A stretch of 64,000 nucleotides of DNA, taken from contig NZ_CP046120.1 of NCBI RefSeq assembly GCF_009707465.1, positions 1,765,501 to 1,829,500 on the forward strand, written 5' to 3'. This document shows positions 61,057 through 64,000 of the stretch, piece by piece. Source of the stretch: Novosphingobium sp. Gsoil 351 (GTDB taxonomy: Bacteria > Pseudomonadota > Alphaproteobacteria > Sphingomonadales > Sphingomonadaceae). The translations under genes and the position numbers were made by a program. The notes beneath the pieces were generated by a model. It saw nothing but the letters and a program-made list of their open reading frames with translations, was not told the origin of the DNA and did no database searches. Numbering within the stretch: position 1 is the first letter of the stretch; every line of letters starts with the position of its first letter.

Positions 61057-61191
61057 GCGAGCGCCTCTCGGTACAGGCGAGAGTGCATTGCCTCTCAGCC
61101 GCCGACGCCTGATGAAGTCTGCCAACGATTTGCTGGCCATACACTCATGTGCATCCAACAACGATAACCTATAACAAGATTCGACAATAAC

Positions 61192-61201
61192 ATTGCGCAA
61201 T
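61192..61201. promoter_or_regulatory. palindrome upstream of the Crp/Fnr-type gene, candidate operator
   Basis: ATTGCGCAAT is a perfect 10-bp palindrome; the surrounding AATAAC / ATTATG extends it imperfectly. It lies 35 bases before the regulator ATG at 61236 in an AT-rich stretch. It is not a standard FNR box (TTGAT-N4-ATCAA). Confidence 0.35.
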
Positions 61202-61235
61202 ATTATGATGAGGGTCGGAAGGGGTAAGGCGCCCC

Positions 61236-61958
61236 ATGCCCAATCGATTCGTGGAAAAACTCAGTGGATTGGTCGAGCTTACGGCCAACGACGCGGTTGC
61301 GCTTGAAAAGGTCACTTCCAATACGCGCACCTACGTAGCTCGTCAGGACCTGATCCGCGAAGGCGATGAGACCGGGCCCGTTTTTATAGTCCTGGAGGGA
61401 TGGGCCTGCCGCTACAAGATCCTGCCGAGCGGAAGCCGCCAGATCATGGCTTTTCTGATGCCGGGAGATTCCTGCGATTTGCACATAAAGCTTCTCGCTG
61501 AGATGGACCACGGGATCCAGGCTGTCACTGACGCAAGGGTCGCCACTATCTCGCGGAGCGAGATGGAGGGCGTGATGCATGAGCACCCGAACATCGCGCG
61601 CGCCATGTATACCTCGCAGCTCGTCGATGAAGGGATCATGCGTGCTTGGATCGTAAGCATGGGGCGGAGGAGCGCCTCCGAGCGTGTGGCCCACCTGATT
61701 TGCGAACTTTATCTGCGCGCGCGCAACATCGGGCTGACTGGCGATGGTGAGTTTGCACTGCCGCTCTCCCAGCTGGTGCTCGCAGACTCGCTCGGAATGA
61801 CCGCCGTGCACATCAACCGTGTTCTCAAGGAACTTCGGTTGGCGGGGGCGATGTCACTGAAGCGGGGCAGCGTCACGATCATTGACCCCGTATTGTTGGT
61901 TCAGATCGCAGGCTTCGACGAGAACTACCTGCATCGGCGGCTCCGTCTGGTAGCCTAG
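61236..61958 (+). CDS. Crp/Fnr-family transcriptional regulator
   Basis: 240 aa. Cyclic-nucleotide-binding-like fold in the first 120 residues (LIREGDETGPVFIVLEGWAC, MAFLMPGDSCDL) and a C-terminal winged helix (LPLSQLVLADSLGMTAVHIN then RVLKELR). It lacks an FNR-type cysteine cluster at the N-terminus, and the cNMP phosphate-binding RxS motif is not evident, so the signal is unknown. Similar light- or stress-linked Crp homologues are common in sphingomonads and rhizobia. Confidence 0.9.
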   Translation: MPNRFVEKLSGLVELTANDAVALEKVTSNTRTYVARQDLIREGDETGPVFIVLEGWACRYKILPSGSRQIMAFLMPGDSCDLHIKLLAEMDHGIQAVTDARVATISRSEMEGVMHEHPNIARAMYTSQLVDEGIMRAWIVSMGRRSASERVAHLICELYLRARNIGLTGDGEFALPLSQLVLADSLGMTAVHINRVLKELRLAGAMSLKRGSVTIIDPVLLVQIAGFDENYLHRRLRLVA

Positions 61959-62036
61959 CCTGCCTGTCCTCGATCCCGCAGCGAGCACATACGAAGCCGA
62001 TAACTATTTCTCTCGGACAAGAAAGTCCGGCCTCTA

Positions 62037-62321
62037 GATGCCATTGGTGGCGATCAGTCGCTGCGGCTGACCGTCCGCGATTGCCATGGCACGCTTCCGC
62101 ATCCCGTCGAGCATGGCACCACCGTGGGATTGGCGGCAGCTCCTCTGCGCATAATCGCCCTCGTGGCCGAGCATCCTCCATAGGTTGGACGTTTGAGGCG
62201 GGGCCGTCACCCCGGTCACGAGCAAGTAGGCCAAGGCAAGCTTGTGCAGGACGGTCCGCTCCACGGGAGCCGTCTCCGAATTCGAGAACGGGGCACGGCT
62301 GGAACAGACACGAAATTTCAT
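62037..62321 (-). CDS. uncertain small ORF
   Basis: 94 aa, containing RTVLHKLALAYLLVTGVTAP and an Arg/Met-rich C-terminal half. Third codon positions are mostly G/C as in real genes here, but there is no ribosome-binding site and no recognised family. It could be a gene fragment. Confidence 0.3.
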
Positions 62322-62475
62322 GAAACTGAAAATTGCCGGCCTGTCGCGCGGCAATTGATTCGGGGGCACTGGACGGAGCTTGGTTCTAGACACCCCCGTC
62401 CTGATGGGATGGTGGAGCAGCAGGAGCATCCCGCGACGGGCTATCGCAGCGGGCCAACTGAAAATTCGTCGTCGC

Positions 62476-63407
62476 CTATCTCAACCCCGTATTCACACCC
62501 CAGCCGAAGGTGGACAGCCTGATCCTTCGACCGTGCCATGGGATTGTGAAGTGCCGCGCATTCCTTGATCGGTGAGATCGGCCCGCCAAAGTGCAGCGGC
62601 GTGTAGGCAACGGCATGAACGTGCTGAAATTCCGGTCGCAGGAAGAAATGCGATCGACCGGATTCTTGCCCTCTTGGTCGATCGTCGCCTTGAACTGCCA
62701 GCCGCCGACCGAAGGGGTGTCAGAGTCAGCGCCCACTCGGAAAGTCACATATTGCGATCCGATGGGCAGGAAAGCCTTCGCGAAATCTGGAACAGGGCCG
62801 CCGATTTTCGGAGCAACAGGTGCTTCCTGGCTGAGCCGAAACCCTGAAATGGCGATGACGACATAATCGCCCTCGGCAATCGCGCCCGCTTCACAGTGTT
62901 TGCGGATGGCCTCGGCCTTGGTTGCAAAGCCGCCAGTCAGTCGCCGCAAGGCCGCGTCCTCGGTCTTAGCGTCCGTTGACCATGAGGTGTAGCCGTCGCC
63001 CTTTTCCTCGGTCCATGTGTCCGACGAATGGGGCTCTGGCGTCGTAATCTCTACCAATAGGCGACCTTCCCCCAGCACAAAGGCAAGATCGAACCCTGGC
63101 ACGCGGCCAAGCGGCTCCACCCGGCATCTAGGAAGGCCGCAGCGAACAGCAGCTCTGAAATGCGCTGCGGAGTCTCGCGGCGAAACCGCGCTGGGAAATC
63201 ATCGTCTAGGAGCATGTGGGCACGCTCGAATGTCGCCTCGCACCACGCCGCTATGTCAGGCCGGAAGTCCGTCTTGCTCAGATTCCGGAAATAACGATGA
63301 TCTGTCTCAAGCTCGGATCCATCAAAGAGCACTGTATATTCCCCCTCAAGAGCATTGCTGTTGTCTTTCCACATCGAGCGGAGGGTCGAATAAGGTGTCA
63401 TCTTCAT
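62476..63407 (-). pseudogene. hypothetical protein with possible nuclease core, frameshifted near 63120
   Basis: First frame from 63407: MKMTPYSTLRSMWKDNSNAL ... RISELLFAAAFLDAG. Second frame continues EPLGRVPGFDLAFVLGEGRL and LVEITTPEPHSS. One missing base in CCGGGTGG joins them. The GFDLAF...LVEIT pattern recalls the D...E-x-x core of restriction-endonuclease-like folds, but Lys is replaced by Thr, so activity is doubtful. The C-terminal 60 residues are Arg-rich and may be out of frame again. Confidence 0.5.
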
Positions 63408-63543
63408 CCGACAGCGGAACCTCGCGGCACTAGCGAACCCAATCGTCACCCTTCGCGTTGTTGGCCTGATGCCCCTGTGATGCCCTGAGAAGCATCGGCG
63501 GGCGACACGCCGAACAAAGCCCGCGCTAAGTCACTGACATTTT

Positions 63544-63619
63544 TGGTGAGCCCTGCTGGGTTCGAACCAGCGACCTACTGATTAAAAGTCAGTTGCTCTA
63601 CCGACTGAGCTAAGGGCCC
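63544..63619 (-). tRNA. tRNA-Lys (anticodon TTT)
   Basis: 76 nt on the minus strand including the encoded CCA. Acceptor stem GGGCCCT pairs with AGGGCTC (one G-T), D-loop AGCTCAGTCGGTAGAGC, anticodon loop ACTTTTAAT with TTT, T-loop GGTTCGAACCC. It lies beside the remnant-rich island, as integration-target tRNA genes often do; no second copy of its 3' end was found in the window. Confidence 0.97.
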
Positions 63620-64000
63620 GACCGGGTTGGCGGATAGGGAGCGGGGTGCGGCGGGTCAAGCGCGCGGCGAGGTGGGCTATCGTTAGCACCGTAAGCGGAT
63701 CACGCCAGTCGCGGGCGATAGTCAGCGCTGGGGCGAGGACGAAGCCGCGCGTCCGGTAGGCCGGATGCGGAATCGCCAGACCGGGCGAAGCCCATGCGCC
63801 CATGCTCCACAGCACGATGTCGAGATCGAGCGTGCGCGCGCCCCAACGGCGGCCGCGGCGGCGGCGTGCGAAGCGGTGCTCGATCGCCTGGAGCCGAGCG
63901 AGCAAGGCCGGCGGGTCGAGCTTGCTGCGGACGATCACGGCCGCGTTGGCGTAGCGCCGCTGCGACGGACCGAGCGGCGCGCTGGCGACGATCCTCGAGG
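63582..64000 (-). CDS. folK: 2-amino-4-hydroxy-6-hydroxymethyldihydropteridine pyrophosphokinase, 5' end outside window
   Basis: About 139 residues are visible, beginning off the window with ASAPLGPSQRRYANAAVIVR. HPPK landmarks are LLARLQAIEHRF, GRRWGARTLDLDIVLW and IPHPAYRTRGFVLAP. It makes the diphosphate precursor of folate. The reading frame runs 38 bases into the tRNA-Lys gene, so the last dozen residues (RALSSVGRATDF) are tRNA sequence; either the overlap is real or the true stop was lost by a shift. Confidence 0.85.
   Translation of the reverse strand, partial: SRIVASAPLGPSQRRYANAAVIVRSKLDPPALLARLQAIEHRFARRRRGRRWGARTLDLDIVLWSMGAWASPGLAIPHPAYRTRGFVLAPALTIARDWRDPLTVLTIAHLAARLTRRTPLPIRQPGRALSSVGRATDF

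Noticed and set aside
53073..63619. CRISPR array or complete prophage/ICE in the island
   Set aside because: No regularly spaced repeats, no integrase, no structural or transfer genes were seen; only remnants. No direct repeat of the tRNA-Lys 3' end was found to mark element borders.

Overview
The window comes from an aerobic anoxygenic phototrophic alphaproteobacterium, most likely a sphingomonad. It is GC-rich. It holds half of a photosynthesis gene cluster in the usual proteobacterial order, a PEPxxWA-CTERM protein of the kind common in sphingomonads, and several small sphingomonad-type hypothetical proteins. No ribosomal RNA or other firm taxonomic marker is present, so the genus is not assigned.

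Layout. (1) 1-22345, photosynthesis cluster. The minus strand carries ppaA/aerR-like, ppsR, bchG, a BCD-family transporter, bchP and tspO (cut by the window edge). The plus strand carries bchF-N-B-H-L-M, lhaA, a 24-codon mini-ORF, puhA-B-C, a 95-aa ORF, acsF, puhE and hemA. A strong hairpin terminator follows, then a convergent lipoprotein cytochrome c. Most genes overlap by 1-11 bases (ATGA/GTGA), so the two arms read as two long operons leaving the ppaA/bchF intergenic region. They cover tetrapyrrole supply (HemA), Mg insertion and methylation (BchH, BchM), ring E closure (AcsF), dark protochlorophyllide reduction (BchLNB), vinyl hydration (BchF), phytylation (BchG, BchP) and reaction-centre H subunit assembly. 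(2) 22513-25922, a spore-coat-U-like secreted protein, then a minus-strand run of lipase-like protein, PhaE, class III PhaC and GNAT. (3) 26514-27907, an IS256-family element at the border to accessory DNA.

(4) 28580-53072, a catabolic cluster of about 24 kb: TonB receptor, arylsulfatase, GMC oxidoreductase, acyl-CoA ligase, P450, DUF35 plus thiolase-like pair, two aldehyde dehydrogenases, two acyl-CoA dehydrogenase subunits, Rieske oxygenase, molybdopterin oxidoreductase, hydrolase, OYE-like flavoprotein, SDR and a TetR regulator. Six copies of one 21-bp palindrome (core CTA-N7-TAG, best form CTAWTGNCAWTAG) sit in the upstream regions of these transcription units, including the one between tetR and its divergent neighbour. 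This points to a single TetR-controlled regulon for taking up and oxidising a lipid-like, possibly sulfated, substrate. (5) 53194-63449, an island of gene remnants and small ORFs: a truncated ATPase/TOPRIM protein, a truncated DUF3987 protein, nuclease-like proteins, a CAP protein, a PEP-CTERM protein and a Crp/Fnr regulator. (6) 63544-64000, tRNA-Lys and the end of folK.

Eight breaks in reading frame, each explained by a single-base indel, affect seven genes (ppsR, an acyl-CoA dehydrogenase, an SDR twice, and four island genes); several lie at short homopolymers. Sequencing or assembly error is a serious alternative to real gene decay. Start codons were chosen by eye from overlaps, ribosome-binding sites and family lengths.
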